In this document: positions 1-11,177 of the stretch, piece after piece
Layout: each line of letters starts with the position of its first letter
How positions within the stretch are numbered: the first letter of the stretch is position 1
DNA from: Acephala macrosclerotiorum
Taxonomy: Eukaryota; Ascomycota; Leotiomycetes; Helotiales; Mollisiaceae
Reading direction: 5' to 3'
Assembly (NCBI GenBank): GCA_014904845.1
Contig: MU119380.1
Span: 51,393 to 115,392, forward strand
Length of the DNA: 64,000 nt
The notes under the pieces: model-generated
The model's database searches: none
The model's input: the letters and a program-made list of their open reading frames with translations, nothing else
Told to the model about the DNA's origin: nothing
Translations under genes and position numbers: made by a program

Positions 1-1820
1 ACATCCCCTCCTAACTCATATAAAGGCTGAATCTTATCACCATTTGGTACATTCTGACCGTTCTGGATCTGATGACTGTTCTTGATTTCGTGGCTATTCA
101 ACTCGGCTGGTCCATAACCGCCGTCCCGATATTTCTCATGTGGTGACCCAACACCATCCATGCCTGAGGTCGTGGTCCTAGCAGTCGATATGCCTCCCAA
201 CGGTGTTTCTTTTTTCCTGTTATGTTTCCGGCGGTAGAGAAAGGCGCACAAGGATATGATCCCGAGACCACAGACGGCAATACTTGCACCAATACCAGCC
301 TTTGCCTCCGGTGTGAGCCCATGAGATGAATTTGTGGTACTTGAAGACGATGCGGGGTTCGTTGCTGCTGCTGGGCTGGTTGTTGCTGTGCCGGCCGACT
401 GCACACTGAATGGCACCAAGACTCCCTTCCAACTAGTCGCCCAGTCGTTGGAGGATGGCGAGATAGATGCATCCTGGTCGCGGATGGTTTGAACGGTGCT
501 CTGTGACCCGATGTTTGGACCCGGGGCTTGTGCAAGCCACCACACGCCCTGGTTGTTGTTGACATTCCAGTTCGCCCCTACAAACGCCGCTTGGAGAAAG
601 GCACGGCCTAATGAGTACCTGCCATTGGATTGCGCATTGCAAGGGAAATACGGGACCGTCGACGTGACCAGAGGTGCTTCGAGAGTCAGGTTGAGGAGCA
701 TGAAAGGCACATTGATCGTGATGTTTTGCGTATTGCTCTGGTCTTTGCGGAAGACAAAACTAAGAACGGAGGGAGAAGAGATAATCTGGGTGTATCGTGG
801 GTCGTTGGTATTCCACGTGTAGAGACCAAGGTCGGCATTGTATGTCACTGGAAGCCAAGCGGCAATAGCATCGCAACTGCTTTTTGGCAAATCCAGGTAC
901 GGGGCTTCCGGAAGCATTGAAACTGACAAAGCAGGGCCAATCGAAGAGTTTCCAGTAGCAAGGAGATCGCTTATTGTGGATGTATTGAAAGGAGATGAGC
1001 CATCGATTACGTTGATCGCGATATCGAGCAGATCGATAAGCCCTTTCTTTCCGTCATCATCGGGCTCAATTCCTGCAAACGCTCCTTGTTGCGTCGAAAT
1101 GTTGCCACAAATTCGAGCTTGGTCGTAACCGCCGAAGTAGAGAGAGCCTTTGATCTTCGATTTTACAGACCCAATTTGCAATCCAAAAGAGTTTGAAGGT
1201 GTTAAATTTGCCGCCTGTAGATAACCTGGTATTAGACTTCCGTTGATCATAGGCTGGCCGGGCTGCGTAAAACTTTGATTCACAGTGCCCAGGTATCCCA
1301 AGCCCAGTGTTCCTACTTGTAATACTTTGATAGAGCCGCTTGGATAGACAGCAGCGATATCGTCATACATGGCGATAGTTACGTTTGGCACAGTGATCGT
1401 GTTTCTGAGAGCGTCCGATGTCCCAATATTCATCTGATCCAATGCACCAATTCCTTGTGTGCCCTGGACTTGAAGGCCGCCATGCGAGAAATCAGTCGCT
1501 GCTGGGAAACGTATTGTTCCTATGGCGGTGGTTGAGCTCTCGACAGCGTAAAGGCCACCCGCCGAGGCAAAACAGGCGTTCGGTGACAGAGTGACGTTGG
1601 AACAAATCCCCGGTGTTAAAAGGTGTGAGCGAAAAGTTCCTCCAGGATAGAGAGCAACTTGTTGCGCGGGCGTTCCAATGCCGATTTGCACTGCTTGCCA
1701 TGGTCCATCTGGTCCAAAGCTGTTGCTGGACCAGGTCATGGTAAATGGTAGTGCAGAATCTGCTGCCAAGGCTCGAGCGACGAGTGTTCCAAGGACAAAC
1801 AAATAACAGAACTGCGTCAT
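1..1820 (-). CDS. Peptidase A1-like membrane-anchored protein, catalytic motif lost (3' end outside window)
   Basis: One open frame of 606 codons runs from the ATG at 1820 to the left edge with no stop, so the C-terminus is missing. Residues 1-20 are a signal peptide (VLGTLVARALA core). An aspartic-protease-like fold follows, starting GPDGPWQAVQIGIGTPAQQV. Where pepsins have the first catalytic D-T/S-G, this protein has LYPGG, so it is probably not a protease; this PGG variant is, from memory, common among secreted or membrane proteins of Pezizomycotina. Many N-x-S/T sites lie in the ectodomain. Near codons 505-530 there is a Ser/Thr/Ala stalk, then one membrane segment (AGIGASIAVCGLGIISLCAFLY) and a basic cytosolic start (RRKHNRKK), giving a type I topology. 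No intron is needed. The family assignment is good; the function is unknown. Confidence 0.8.
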   Translation of the reverse strand, partial: MTQFCYLFVLGTLVARALAADSALPFTMTWSSNSFGPDGPWQAVQIGIGTPAQQVALYPGGTFRSHLLTPGICSNVTLSPNACFASAGGLYAVESSTTAIGTIRFPAATDFSHGGLQVQGTQGIGALDQMNIGTSDALRNTITVPNVTIAMYDDIAAVYPSGSIKVLQVGTLGLGYLGTVNQSFTQPGQPMINGSLIPGYLQAANLTPSNSFGLQIGSVKSKIKGSLYFGGYDQARICGNISTQQGAFAGIEPDDDGKKGLIDLLDIAINVIDGSSPFNTSTISDLLATGNSSIGPALSVSMLPEAPYLDLPKSSCDAIAAWLPVTYNADLGLYTWNTNDPRYTQIISSPSVLSFVFRKDQSNTQNITINVPFMLLNLTLEAPLVTSTVPYFPCNAQSNGRYSLGRAFLQAAFVGANWNVNNNQGVWWLAQAPGPNIGSQSTVQTIRDQDASISPSSNDWATSWKGVLVPFSVQSAGTATTSPAAATNPASSSSTTNSSHGLTPEAKAGIGASIAVCGLGIISLCAFLYRRKHNRKKETPLGGISTARTTTSGMDGVGSPHEKYRDGGYGPAELNSHEIKNSHQIQNGQNVPNGDKIQPLYELGGD

Positions 1821-2013
1821 TACTGCTGTATAGACGTAGAGATCAAACTTAGCTACAACATAGGCAGCAATAACTCTGGGAGATTGGACATGAGGAATGG
1901 AACAAGGCGAGGGAATGAAAGATAGGAGACATTATTGAGAAAAGGAGCCAGTTGGGACTTGTTGTCCCCCAAGGCCACCAGCAGCCATCACTCGATGTGC
2001 GAGCGTATCATTT

Positions 2014-2045
2014 CAATCCGACAATCCAACAATCCAACAATCCAA
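2014..2045. repeat. 8-bp tandem repeat (CAATCCAA)
   Basis: The unit caatccaa occurs three times in a row (2022-2045), preceded by a partial copy at 2014. It lies in the promoter region of the A1-like gene, whose start is at 1820. It is probably a plain microsatellite. Confidence 0.8.
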
Positions 2046-2719
2046 GTGCCGATGGTACAGGTTCCCGACGCTGTGGATGAAGCAGAATCAACCGGAATTA
2101 GCAGCACCTAGCGGGTAGACTGAGTAGCCAATGAAGAAACACGATTCTCGGATAGACGTTATTAAAGAATGTTGAATGCAGTTGGTGTTTGGGGACAAGG
2201 GAAGTTGCAGAGTGAGCGTGGGCTGGGCAGGGATGAGCTGCCTCCTGACGCCTATACTTTCTTTCTATGCAAGAGACTTCCGTATCGCAGGCACTTTGGA
2301 AGGTATTATAATGAACGGCCGCGGCTGTGCGCAAAGTGGTGCTGCCTTCCGTTCTGGAGAACTGTGAAGTTTTTGCGCCGTGGCTGTTGTAAACTTGTGC
2401 CTACGAGCCGTGAGAATTGTAGAATTTGACTCAGACATCTGATTTCTGGCACTACAATAAGAATTGAATATGTACATACCCAAATGCATGGGGGCTTTGG
2501 CTTTGGCTGGTCGTCGATGCGTCACGCAGGCTAGGGCACCCCTAAGCGCCGCCCCACACGGTATTAAAAGGCCGCTTTCCGCAATTTTGAGATGTCCAAC
2601 TCTCGTTCTTCTCTGCCGTCGCACGCCGCACGTGACGCGCTGCACGCACTGGATCTTCATGGTTTTTGAATGATGATTTCTAAACCTTCAAATTGGAACC
2701 GCTATATTTAACTCTCAAG

Positions 2720-3421
2720 ATGTACACCTCTATCTTCCTTCTCTCGTTTCTGCTAGGTTCTCTTCACACAACGGTGGCGACCGCACCTCGCCTAGCGTCC
2801 CCACCATATACGACACCACGTCTCTCCTCATACCCAGAACTACCTCAACGCCCGATTTCATTCTCACTACCCTCTCAACATCCCATCTTGGCTTATCTAC
2901 CAACACCTGACGAACCCTCCCCCATCCGCGGCACAATCAATATATCCTCCTGTGGCTTCCAACCAATCCCCGTTAACTTCTCCCTTTCATTACAAGTCTG
3001 CGTGCCCTTGATCCCCGAAATCCCGTATATAATTCCGGATCTTGCTCAACAACTGCTCTCCAAACACCTCGACGGAATCTCGTTCCCTGTCTCATCCGAT
3101 CCGCAGACGCCTCCGCTCCCAATTTACCTCGTAGCAAACATCACGGAACAGCTCTACCGCTCGAAGTTCCTGCTCAGCTTATCGCTCAAGTTATCACCAC
3201 TCGAGTCCGGTTTGGAAGGGGTAAGGACGCCGGCGTGGCGGGCAATTATAGGGCTGTTAGAACAGAGTGCGCAGGAGTTAGATAGAGGTGCGAGGAAGAG
3301 AGACGGCGCGGGTCTGGGGAGCGTGCTAGTGCTTGAGGCGGAGATGGAGGAGGTCCATGTGCTTGCTGAGTGGAGGTTTTGGAGAGTAGTTGACGGCTTG
3401 GCTGTGATGTGCGAGAGTTGA
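2720..3421 (+). CDS. Secreted hypothetical protein, 233 aa
   Basis: The first true ATG in this frame is at 2720, in a good context (CTCAAGATG); upstream in-frame codons use only TTG. Residues 1-22 form a signal peptide (MYTSIFLLSFLLGSLHTTVA). The next ~60 residues are Pro/Ser/Tyr-rich, followed by a short N-x-S segment (NISSCGF, NFSL) and hydrophobic stretches near VCVPLIPEIPYIIPDL. The C-terminal third is charged, with a RARKRD-like patch and two Trp near the end. There is no recognisable domain and no intron. Third-codon positions are pyrimidine-rich in the first half, as in fungal coding frames, and change in the second half, so the last third is less certain. It could be a lineage-specific secreted protein. 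No function is assigned. Confidence 0.55.
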   Translation: MYTSIFLLSFLLGSLHTTVATAPRLASPPYTTPRLSSYPELPQRPISFSLPSQHPILAYLPTPDEPSPIRGTINISSCGFQPIPVNFSLSLQVCVPLIPEIPYIIPDLAQQLLSKHLDGISFPVSSDPQTPPLPIYLVANITEQLYRSKFLLSLSLKLSPLESGLEGVRTPAWRAIIGLLEQSAQELDRGARKRDGAGLGSVLVLEAEMEEVHVLAEWRFWRVVDGLAVMCES

Positions 3422-3633
3422 TGAGTTTTGTTTCATTTGTATACATCGGTTCTACTATAAATCATCAATACCATAGAAAGGCGGGTAAAGAGTCAATTGA
3501 GCTTTAGCATAGCATCGACTCGTCTTGGCCTGGGTTAACTTACTTGAATGCACCCTCCCTTCCGGTTCAAAGAAGTCTTACACCAATCTTTACCGCAGAT
3601 TCTATTTGAACTGGGAAAGAAAGCTTCTGCTCG

Positions 3634-4260
3634 TCACTTGTATATGACCGTTCGGTCCCTGAGCCTAGAGGACTTCCGGATCCTAGTGGCTATACTAAAC
3701 GTCTTTCGCGCTTTCTTGACTGCACCTTGCGGTTGACTATTATTCTTAGCTTTATTCAATAAACTGTGGTTGGTATTCCTCTTCCTAGCAATCCTTCTCT
3801 GCGTAGGCTTACTCTTTGTCTCGAGAGATTCCTTCTCTATCCTCGTAGTCTCATGAAGGAAGTAGCGAAACTCTGCTTGCCAATAGGCTCCTTAGCTTCA
3901 TGAATGACTCGATCCCATGCAGAAGCTCTCGTAAAGCCTCGGAATCGCCACGGAATTCGAAGTTGATCTCAATTTACCTTATACAGAGTCTTACGCGGTC
4001 TAGAAGGTTTCGAGGTGGAAGCCGAGATCGAGAGTGAAAGTTTTTTCGCCCCAGAATATGGGAAATGCTTCTTGGTTGAGCTTCCCCGAGACGTGCAAAG
4101 GAGAGAGACTATAAGGCTCTCCAATAGCGCATTTTAACATGCACATCTTGTCGATAGGGAAAGCGTGAACGAGAGTGATATTTGTCTTATCATAAAGGCG
4201 GAGATCCTGCTCAAAATCATCTTCAACTGCGACAATAAATTCCTGGCATAAGAAGACATT
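3634..4260 (-). pseudogene. Degraded F-box/2EXR-like gene relic
   Basis: Reading leftwards from 4260, successive pieces in different frames look like a typical fungal F-box/2EXR-type protein. They are a segment with VSGKLNQEAFPIFWGEKTF, then a shifted piece reading LDRVRLYIR, then FEFRGDSEALRELLHGIE, then AYWQAEFRYFLHETTRIEKES with a basic tail ending at 3634. At least three frame changes and several stops separate them, so no full protein can be made. The motif 'VS..L..EA.PIF(Y/W)G..TF' is characteristic of these families from general knowledge. Its N-terminal box is not visible. It is not an obvious copy of the 4563-6215 family. Confidence 0.5.
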
Positions 4261-4482
4261 GATTCATTAGTGTTTGGATCTAGCTCTGAGATCTCGTTGG
4301 CGTCGACAGGTGAGGGGGTTATAAAAAATAGAACTTATTGACTTGCCTTTTTCAGCCTCACTTAGGACTTATACTGGGAATTTTGGATCCATTCTCTAAG
4401 CTGACGACTACGTCAGTATCCGATACCTATACATAGGCGAGGTGACAGCCTCACCGGTGCCGTAGTCGCCGACTCGCTGTTG

Positions 4483-4490
4483 TATATAAA
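4483..4490 (+). promoter_or_regulatory. TATA box of the 4563 gene
   Basis: TATATAAA lies 73 bases before the proposed ATG at 4563. It is followed by a pyrimidine-rich leader and an A at -3 (CACAAGATG). This is the clearest core promoter in the window and supports the choice of 4563 as the start. Confidence 0.55.
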
Positions 4491-4562
4491 TGGTCGCTTC
4501 GCTGTCTCGCACGCGGCTTTCTTTTGTAAAACTTCACCATCCATCGATCTAGTCAACACAAG

Positions 4563-6215
4563 ATGTCAAACTCTAGTAAGCCATCCTCTCAACCAATATC
4601 TCCCTTGATCTTTGTTGTTGTGTCTTAGATGCCCCAGAAATGTCGGGACAGCAGCACGACTCCTTGAATGACATCAAAGAGGTATGCTGACGGAGATCCC
4701 AGGCGCAAGCTCTTCCAGCGTCACGACCGCGTCACCTCCACCTCCTCCAGAAAGGGATGTCTACCTCTTGCAGGATTTCTGTCCATCGTCAAGATGTCTT
4801 CTCGAAGTTGCATACAAGGATCTAGGTGGCCCACCAAGAAAAGCAATCATTGGACCCATTCCAGATATTCCATGTGTTTTTCAGCCAGGTCCTCGACAGT
4901 ACGATTGCTTCTGGGAGTACAACCATGAGGACTTCAGTTCGTAAGTGCTCCTTATTCTCAGGCGCTTCTGATGTCTCAAAATTGCTTGAACTTTCTGAAA
5001 GCATCTTTGTTTCAAATGGTAGAGAACACGGCTGATAACCTCAACAGTTTAATCACTCGGCTTAAAAAGCTTCCAAAAGAGCTCCGCAATAAAATCTACG
5101 GCTACCTGATAATCACCTGGTCCCCACACGATCAACATCAAGCAAGCACATCCTCCGAAGGCCTTATCGCACTCGCTCGCCGCAACGTTGAGCCTCTATT
5201 TTCCGACCCTGATGTGCAGCTCAGCAGACGAAAGCGAGACGGTTTCCATGAGCATGATAAAGCCACTATAAGGGCTCGGTTAGCTGCTAGGAGTCGTTGG
5301 ATTTGGAGGAAGCTCTCCTCTGGAGGTCTTTTGCAACAGTCCAGCTTGCTGTTCCGGCAATGGAGCTGCGAAAACTACCTGATAACTACTGTGCTGGGAC
5401 AGAGGAGTGGAATGCTGGATTACTACAAGGAGAGCGAGTATCAAAGCCTGGTGCAATTTGCCGAGGCGCTTCAAAATTACCAAGACACTGGGAACATTGT
5501 CAACGAACATAACTCGCACAATGTCGTGGACGACTTCATGGACTGGTTTTGGGACAGAAACGACATGGACCTCAAATCAACCTGGTACACTCGCACCCTT
5601 CACGACAAACCCAACCCACTCAGCAAGGACAACAAACTCACATGGGACAACCGCTGGACATCCCTCAAATATCTCAACATCCGTCCCCACTACCATACCT
5701 ACATCAAACACCTCTCCCTAACCCTCGACCTCAACCACCTAACCTTCATCTCCCACCACCCCCTCGCCAACCAAGAACTCACCACTTCCCTCTCACAAGC
5801 ATGTCATTATATCTCAACCCACCTCACCAACCTCAGCTCATTAATCCTCTACATCATCGCTTTCGATAATATCCTCGAGGACTTTCTTTCATCACCGACC
5901 CCAGAATGGGTATCTGCGATCCGCTCCCTGAGTCCTAAGAATAGATTTGAAGTATATTCCGGAGAGAATCTTGCCGAGACGTACGAGATGTATGGTTTTG
6001 CTTGTCTGAGTACGAGGCGGTGTCTGGAGCGGCTTTTGCTACCTGGATCTCTTTTCGATCAAGAAGAATTCGCGGAGTTGAGCAAGGAAGGTCGCAGCAA
6101 GCTCGATCAAGCTGATCTGGAATTTGAGACGGAGGCTTCATTGGGATGGATGACTGTAGAGGGCAAGGGTGGAAAGTTCAACCATACGATTGGTACTTTC
6201 CTTTTGGTGCAATAA
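4563..6215 (+). CDS. F-box-like protein, family A intact copy (466 aa)
   Basis: Proposed exons are 4563-4575, 4629-4681, 4774-4940 and 5048-6215; all phases agree and give 466 aa. Introns begin GTAAGC, GTATGC and GTAAGT and end YAG. The last exon alone is an uninterrupted frame from an ATG at 4971, a simpler alternative (414 aa). After a ~75-residue leader with YDCFWEYNHEDF comes an F-box-like helix pair, LKKLPKELRNKIYGYL. Family landmarks shared with the copies at 15.5-16.6 and 17.7-19.2 kb are Y(Y/F)KESEY, DWFWD.N..DLK..W, a leucine-rich stretch (HLSLTLDLNHL) and a C-terminal LEFETEASLGW. F-box-like proteins usually present substrates to SCF ubiquitin ligases; that role is inferred from the N-terminus only. 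This is the only copy here without a disabling change. Confidence 0.7.
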
Positions 6216-7044
6216 GGACTCGCCTGGTCGGCGCGAATCGTGGGGTCGTTGAGGAACCGACGCTTAGGGCGATATCTCGGAGTCAAGAACTAAGATTAGT
6301 GGGCGGCACAGCAGAAGAGAATCCAAAACTCTTGGCGGTGATTTAGCAAACAATAAAAGTCCATCTCTTTAGAAATGATCAGATTGTTAAGCATATAGCG
6401 TATTGTCATTGTCCTCGCCTGTTCAGGGGTAAAGTGGGGAAACAAGCGCTAAGCGAACCTTCACTTCAGGGGGCGGTGGCCGCTAAATCTCTAGGCTATC
6501 AATCACTAACCCTTCAGCTCTTGAGTGTGCTGTCACTAAGCAGAGTCAAGTCGTCAACACCATGGATTCTCTGTCTCCGGGACAGAGCCTTTCGAGGTCA
6601 GAAGTTCTCTCCTTTTCTGTAACATTGAAGATATGTCCCGGAAAAAGTGGTTCATTAGGAGCTGGTACTTGCCCCAATTTTCACATCGATTTTCACACCC
6701 TCACCGGCATAGACTTGATAGATAAGTTTTAATATCTTTATTCAACCTCCTCGCTAACTACCAAGAAGAAAAGAAAAGGGTATCGTAGGAATAAGCACTA
6801 TGGTACAGAAACCACCGATCATCAAATATCCATCTGTGCAAAACACCCGAACACCATGCTCGAAGTGTATCTCTCGTGTCGTTTCGTTTCGTTTCGTTTT
6901 TGAAGCCGTCCGCATCTCCCAACGCCAGCTCAGTTCGTCGTCATAAGTATAAATATCTGCGTCTCATCCCCTCTGCAAATTATCGCGTGCCGTGATCCTC
7001 GTAGCAAGAATTCGTTTTCCTCCCATGTTCATGCCTAGAGCTTC
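6216..7044. other. Intergenic, convergent 3' ends
   Basis: This lies between the + strand F-box-like gene and the 3' end of the - strand SH3 gene. No coding frame longer than ~65 codons looks real. The only structure seen is a TTTCG pentanucleotide run at 6881-6901. Confidence 0.6.
6881..6901. repeat. TTTCG microsatellite
   Basis: Three full TTTCG units followed by a T run, in the 3' intergenic space. Confidence 0.8.
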
Positions 7045-9745
7045 TTACCTCCGCCAGCTACCACCAGGACTCCCATGAATTGGACTCTGTACTACCTCCA
7101 GTCCAGGCTGCACCTGCACCATATTACCACTCCCATTGCTATTCGTACTCCGCACACTCGTCCTCCTCGCGTGGCCCGGTGTCGGTGTGTTGTTCGTCGG
7201 ACTCCTTGCAATCTGCAACGTCGGCATCCTTCCAAATCCAAACTTATGCTTCACACTTGGACTTGAAGACATTTGTCCGCCTTCGCCTAGATTCTCGACG
7301 AAAGCTCGAGGGAACAAACCCCAAGCTTTACCTTTGTTCGTGTAGCCGGACCAGCACCATTGATCTTGGAATGTGTAGCCAATGTTCGTGATTAAGTCGC
7401 CTTTATTAAACTTCAACCATCCTCGAGTGCTATCCTTTGCATCTTTGGGCTTGAAGTCCCATTTCGCGGTTGCGACAAGCGGACTCGCTTGATTCATCAG
7501 CAGATCTTCTCTTGCTGGTAAATCGAGCGTGATCACGGAAGCAGGAAAAGCCCCTCTCTCGCCATCATGATATCCCATGCACCATTGTCCACCGAATTGT
7601 GTCGGGAATGTGACTCCGACGATCTTTGCACCAACGGCGAAATGCATTACTGGGTGGCCATCAGGATCTGTGGCTCCGCTGTGGCCCTTTTTTGGGTGGT
7701 GAGTTGCGACTGCTGTAGCCGATGGCCGAGTGGCTACCTTTTGAGCAATTTCTCTGATGTTGAAAATATGCAGGCTTGGTTCGTTTACCGGGAAATGGAT
7801 GTCAAAGTCGACTGCCTCGGGTGGTTGCAAGCCATAGAGAGTGATAATGCCAGCCACTTCAGGCAACGGTCGAGTATGTGTTGCAAGATGCCGGAAGAGT
7901 TGGGTAACAGAGAAGAAGATCGTCGCATCATGTTCTTCGACAGTCTTGTGTTCTTGGATGCAGAAGATGCACTGAAAATTTAGCAAATGGGATATATAAG
8001 AGGGTGGCGAGACTTACCGCATAGCAAGACTCCTCGATCGACTTCGTCTTGAGATGACATTTCGAGATGAACCTTTGTCGAAAGAGAATCCCGCAGTTCC
8101 CATAAATGCCACCACGATGCAAGAGTCTATCCTTCTCCACATCATTCCAACCAACTTCATATGAACACTTGATGCATCTCGCCGAGACTGTAGCACTATA
8201 ATGCCCTGCTGGTCTTTTGTAGATCTTGAACCCAGTCTCACCCCTGACAAGCGCCTTCGCTCCTTCACAGAAGCCGCCAAATTTGAAAAACGAGGCATCA
8301 TGTCGCATAGGGTGATCAATGGATCTCACTGATGCTGCGGGCGCAGAAGACGTCTGCTCAACGGGGGCTGGTTCGTTCTCATTGACGGGTATCAAACCGG
8401 CTGTATAATCGGTAGTGTCCACGACCTCGATACCCTGATAGACACCTTCTCCAAAGTCAGGCAATCTCAAAGTTGCAGCTACAGGTATGCCTTCAAGACC
8501 AACTGACGAACGATGTTCACTAAGAGGAGGGCTTAGAGGTCCAGCTGCTCTCAGACCAAAAATTGAGTCGGTCTCACTGTCGTGTCGTGCGGTTGGACGT
8601 TCTTGGAACTCCGAGCTGGCAATTGAGCTTCGTGTGCCCTGGGAAGCTCCACCTTGACTTCTTTGTCTCGTCATCAATGTCTGATAATCGCTCATGCTAG
8701 TTCTGGAAGTTCGGCCCTCAATTGGACTGATTGGCATCCCTCCTGTAGCAGAAATTGGCGTGAGGATTGGGCTGGTCGTGAAAACTTCGCTGACTCTATG
8801 CTCGTCGATGGATGAGATAGATTTTCGGAACTCATTTTGGAACATCAACCGTGAATCCCTTCGTCGCGCTAAAAACTCTTCATTCGCCCTGACTCGGCTC
8901 AAGACGATTTCTCTCGGGATCAGACGACCTTCGGCATCGGTTGTGCTTCCTGGAGATAACTCTCGAGATGTTCTCCTCTGAGATCTCGAAGGTAAGCTCA
9001 TATGTGCTCCAAGATCGAATTGAGAGGGACTGTCGATTGTCCAAGGACTTTTCGGCTTGACGGGCTCGGCTGGGGAGATGTCAAGATGTAGTTGCTTATC
9101 TGGTGGAGATGCCGCCGGGGTCGGCAGTGAGTTCTGACTTGATGTTGACTGACTCGATGATGGGACTGGCTTTCGCATGCTAGGTGTCCTCGCCCTCACG
9201 CTCGCCAACTGTGTTCTGTCGTCTCTGGGCGGCGACCCAACTGCTGGGCTTTGAGGAGCAACCAGGCCAACTCTCTCTCGCACATTGTGGAATATGGTTA
9301 TGCAGTGGTCGGCACAATTCTGTGCTTCTCGTTCGATGCTGCTGAAGGCCGCAGCTCTGAAGGACTCGGGATCCTCCTCGAATTCATCGCATTCGTCGAT
9401 TCTATCTCTCACATCCGTCCGCAGATTCTTAAATCGTTGTTTGAGTTCATCTGCAAGAAAGTTAGCACATGCATTCGTGCATACCGAAGAAAACTTACCA
9501 TCATCCTCCAGAGCGTTGCTGAACGGCTCTCCGCATGATCCGACATATTGTTTATATGAATCACTGATAATCTGCGAACTTCTCTCCAACGACCTCTGCA
9601 GACTCTGTGCCGACTCGGAAATCTGCAGTGCTTGTGCAGCTGATGCATCGCTCGCAGATCTGGAAACCTTGTTTGCTAACTTGATCCCAGTCTCGAAAGC
9701 CTTGATGATGTTCCTGACGGGAGCGACGATCTTCTGGTCTGCCAT
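7045..9745 (-). CDS. Zinc-ribbon/SH3 domain scaffold-like protein, 868 aa
   Basis: Exons (minus) are 9745-9499, 9450-8018 and 7971-7045. The introns are GT-AG, 48 and 46 bases; the first has a GCTAAC branch site. The first ATG is at 9745 (GCGAAATGG). Residues ~1-150 are helical (IVAPVRNIIKAFETGIKLAN), residues ~150-460 are Ser/Pro-rich and disordered. Around 500-600 lies a Cys/His cluster (CIKC, CGILF..CH, CYACIFC, HLATH) that looks zinc-binding and is built across the second intron. Near 672-710 there is a degenerate SH3-like stretch (GQWCMGYHDGERGAFP). Residues ~725-790 are a clear SH3 domain (ATAKWDFKPKD ... WCWSGYTNKGKAWGLFPRAFVENL read in two parts). SH3 domains bind proline-rich partners in signalling or cortical actin complexes. 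The protein seems conserved in Pezizomycotina but I know no name for it. Confidence 0.85.
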
Positions 9746-10397
9746 TTCGCAGGGGCCTGGCGAGTGGGCCGGTGTCAAATTAGATGGTGTGGTTCAGATC
9801 GCCCAAGTGAAGCCTATCGTGAATAATAGGTGTGGTGTCAATGGAAGGCGGGAAGCAGAAACAGAGCAGATAGTTGTACCCGTGAATGCGAAGAGGGTGT
9901 CATATACGCTTGAGACTGTGCATGCGTGCGACAGGACTACGGTCGGTGTGAATGCTCCAGCGGCTCAAGGCTCTCTCCCCTCAGTGTTCGCCCTGAAATA
10001 GAGACGCCAGATTGGCACCGATTTCTGCCTTCCAGCCATCTTCTGCAGCCAATATTGCTGAAAGGGGCCTAGGACCATTCTTCCTGGCGGACGGCAAGGC
10101 TGTATTTGGGCTGTGCTACGGCGCATGAGGCCATACCATCACTGCCCAGATAGCGTTGACGGGCGAATGAATGCGCTTGCCAAACGACATGTACCACGTG
10201 GGGGAAATGCCAATTGAGAGTTGTAGAACTGCGGAACACGGCGAGAGGACAGGACGAGGGAGGGATGGGCCACGGTCGAAGAGTGGGGGGAGTGTGAATA
10301 TCTAAAGCGAATTAATACTACAGTGCGTCATTGGGGATCCAAAAGGTTGTTTGTTAAGGAGAAGAATTAAAATCTCTCAAGTAAGGCTTCCCGGTCC

Positions 10398-10421
10398 AGC
10401 TTCCCAGCTTCCCAGCTTCCC
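10398..10421. repeat. AGCTTCCC x3
   Basis: Three tandem copies of the octamer agcttccc in the intergenic region. Confidence 0.8.
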
Positions 10422-11153
10422 AAACTCCACGATGACAGCTTCCCCGCTGTCTCGCCTGGGCCAACAGCGATGCTACACTGAGCACCTCGTCGCGATCCGG
10501 AACCGGACCCTGAACCAAACTTCAGATAAGCAGTTCTTTGGAGTCCCCAGGTCCTAGCACACCCTGAACGCAGGACACCCTTCGCGGAAACCAATCCAGC
10601 GTCCCGAGGCCCTGGATTCCCACCCACTGTATATTTTTAACCCATGCGCGATTAACGATCTCCAACGGTGCGGAAGGCTGTCGCGCGCGTTCTTTGCCCT
10701 TTTCGCCATCCATTGCTGTCGCGATGGAGGATCCTTCAATTCTTGCGATCGCGAGGCTTCACCGTCTTCTCATCGTTGTGTCTTCTTCGGCGAATCCGGA
10801 TCGTGATCTCGTAATTGCGATTTCTTGTCTCGCGTTGTACTGTGGGCATACGGTTCGGGCCATTACAGGCAAACGAGTATTGTAGAACCGAGAGGTGGCA
10901 TGTGCGAGACGTTGAGGGTGAGAAAGCCATCGTCTGATCCTCTGGTGGAGTAGTACAGTGGTTGACTCTTCAGATTCAGCTACGGACAGAGATACGACCT
11001 CCTATAAATCTAGGTCCTAATTCAGTTAAAGACTCCGAAAACATCGGCCTTTATTGTGGTGGAGATGGGCTCCGAACACTCTCTCAGTTCTTCGGCGTCA
11101 GCCTGGCGAGTCACCAACCTCACACTCCCATCACCAAAAAAAATAGTCGCCGA

Positions 11154-11177
11154 AGCCCAAGCCCAAGCCCAAGCCCA
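11154..11177. repeat. AGCCCA x4
   Basis: Four tandem copies of the hexamer agccca just after an A8 run. Confidence 0.85.

Noticed and set aside
2265..2660. 131-codon frame on the - strand
   Set aside because: Cys/Arg/Ala-rich with no protein-like features; it lies in a promoter region.
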